From: Ga0077527 sp050250695
GTDB taxonomy: Bacteria > Pseudomonadota > Gammaproteobacteria > Burkholderiales > SG8-41
Assembly: GCA_050250695.1 (NCBI GenBank)
Contig: JBFWOE010000154.1
Location: forward strand, 1-7,284
Reading direction: 5' to 3'
DNA length: 7,284 nt
Position 1 is the first letter of the stretch, and each line of letters begins with the position of its first letter. The notes beneath the pieces are model-generated. The model did not search any database and had not been told where the DNA came from. It worked only from the letters and a program-made list of their open reading frames with translations. Made by a program: the position numbers and the translations under genes. Positions 7,243-7,284 of the stretch are shown here, piece after piece.

Positions 7243-7284
7243 CTAGATATAGGGTGCGACCAGGCACTTCTTGTGGTCGATGTG
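7243..7284 (-). CDS. nuoF: NADH-quinone oxidoreductase subunit F, C-terminal end (cut by window edge)
   Basis: An open frame enters from the right edge and ends at a TAG at 7245-7243, leaving the last 13 residues, HIDHKKCLVAPYI. The fragment is too short for a domain call, but its position just upstream of nuoG is where nuoF (the NADH- and FMN-binding flavoprotein subunit) sits in canonical nuo operons. A tail of the type HI(D/E)HKxC is, from memory, typical of betaproteobacterial NuoF. The stop lies 10 bases before nuoG. The assignment rests mainly on context. Confidence 0.8.
   Translation of the reverse strand, partial: HIDHKKCLVAPYI

Noticed and set aside
1..7284. Search for an accessory or undescribed gene inserted in the operon
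   Set aside because: All eight recognisable frames are nuo subunits in canonical order, with gaps of at most 32 bases, leaving no room for another gene on the coding strand.

Overview
The window is a slice of a bacterial nuo operon, encoding the proton-pumping NADH:quinone oxidoreductase (respiratory complex I). Every gene is on the minus strand, so transcription runs from high to low coordinates. In that direction the order is nuoF (last 13 codons), nuoG, nuoH, nuoI, nuoJ, nuoK, nuoL and nuoM (first 87 codons). This is the canonical F-G-H-I-J-K-L-M order, and nothing foreign is inserted. Six genes are complete and both edge genes are cut by the window.

The DNA is GC-rich, with strong G/C preference at third codon positions. 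A proteobacterium is likely, and a betaproteobacterium is my best guess. The reasons are a short NuoI (163 aa, against about 180 in E. coli), a NuoG of 789 aa that lacks a usable N7 cluster site, a NuoL with a His/Asp-rich loop near its C-terminal third, and gene order with tight spacing. No species can be named from this sequence alone.

Layout: 7243-7284 is the nuoF end. 4863-7232 is nuoG (iron-sulfur electron wire in the peripheral arm). 3781-4863 is nuoH (membrane subunit forming the quinone chamber). 3276-3767 is nuoI (two 4Fe-4S clusters, N6a and N6b, passing electrons to the quinone site). 2652-3266 is nuoJ and 2350-2655 is nuoK (small membrane subunits carrying the proton-coupling path). 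294-2342 is nuoL (distal antiporter-like pump with the lateral helix). 1-261 is the nuoM start (middle antiporter-like pump). Spacers are at most 32 bases, and nuoG/nuoH and nuoJ/nuoK overlap, which points to one polycistronic mRNA with translational coupling. I see no promoter, terminator, RNA gene, mobile element or CRISPR array.

Electrons enter from NADH at NuoF, run through NuoG and NuoI to quinone at NuoH, and the released energy drives proton transfer through NuoH/J/K and the antiporter-like subunits L, M and (outside the window) N.

I found no undescribed system here. The points worth a second look are small: a three-copy HDDHx repeat in a His-rich NuoL loop, a decayed N7 cluster site in NuoG that keeps two of its four cysteines, a sharply AT-rich patch inside nuoG, and weak ribosome binding sites before nuoJ and nuoM.
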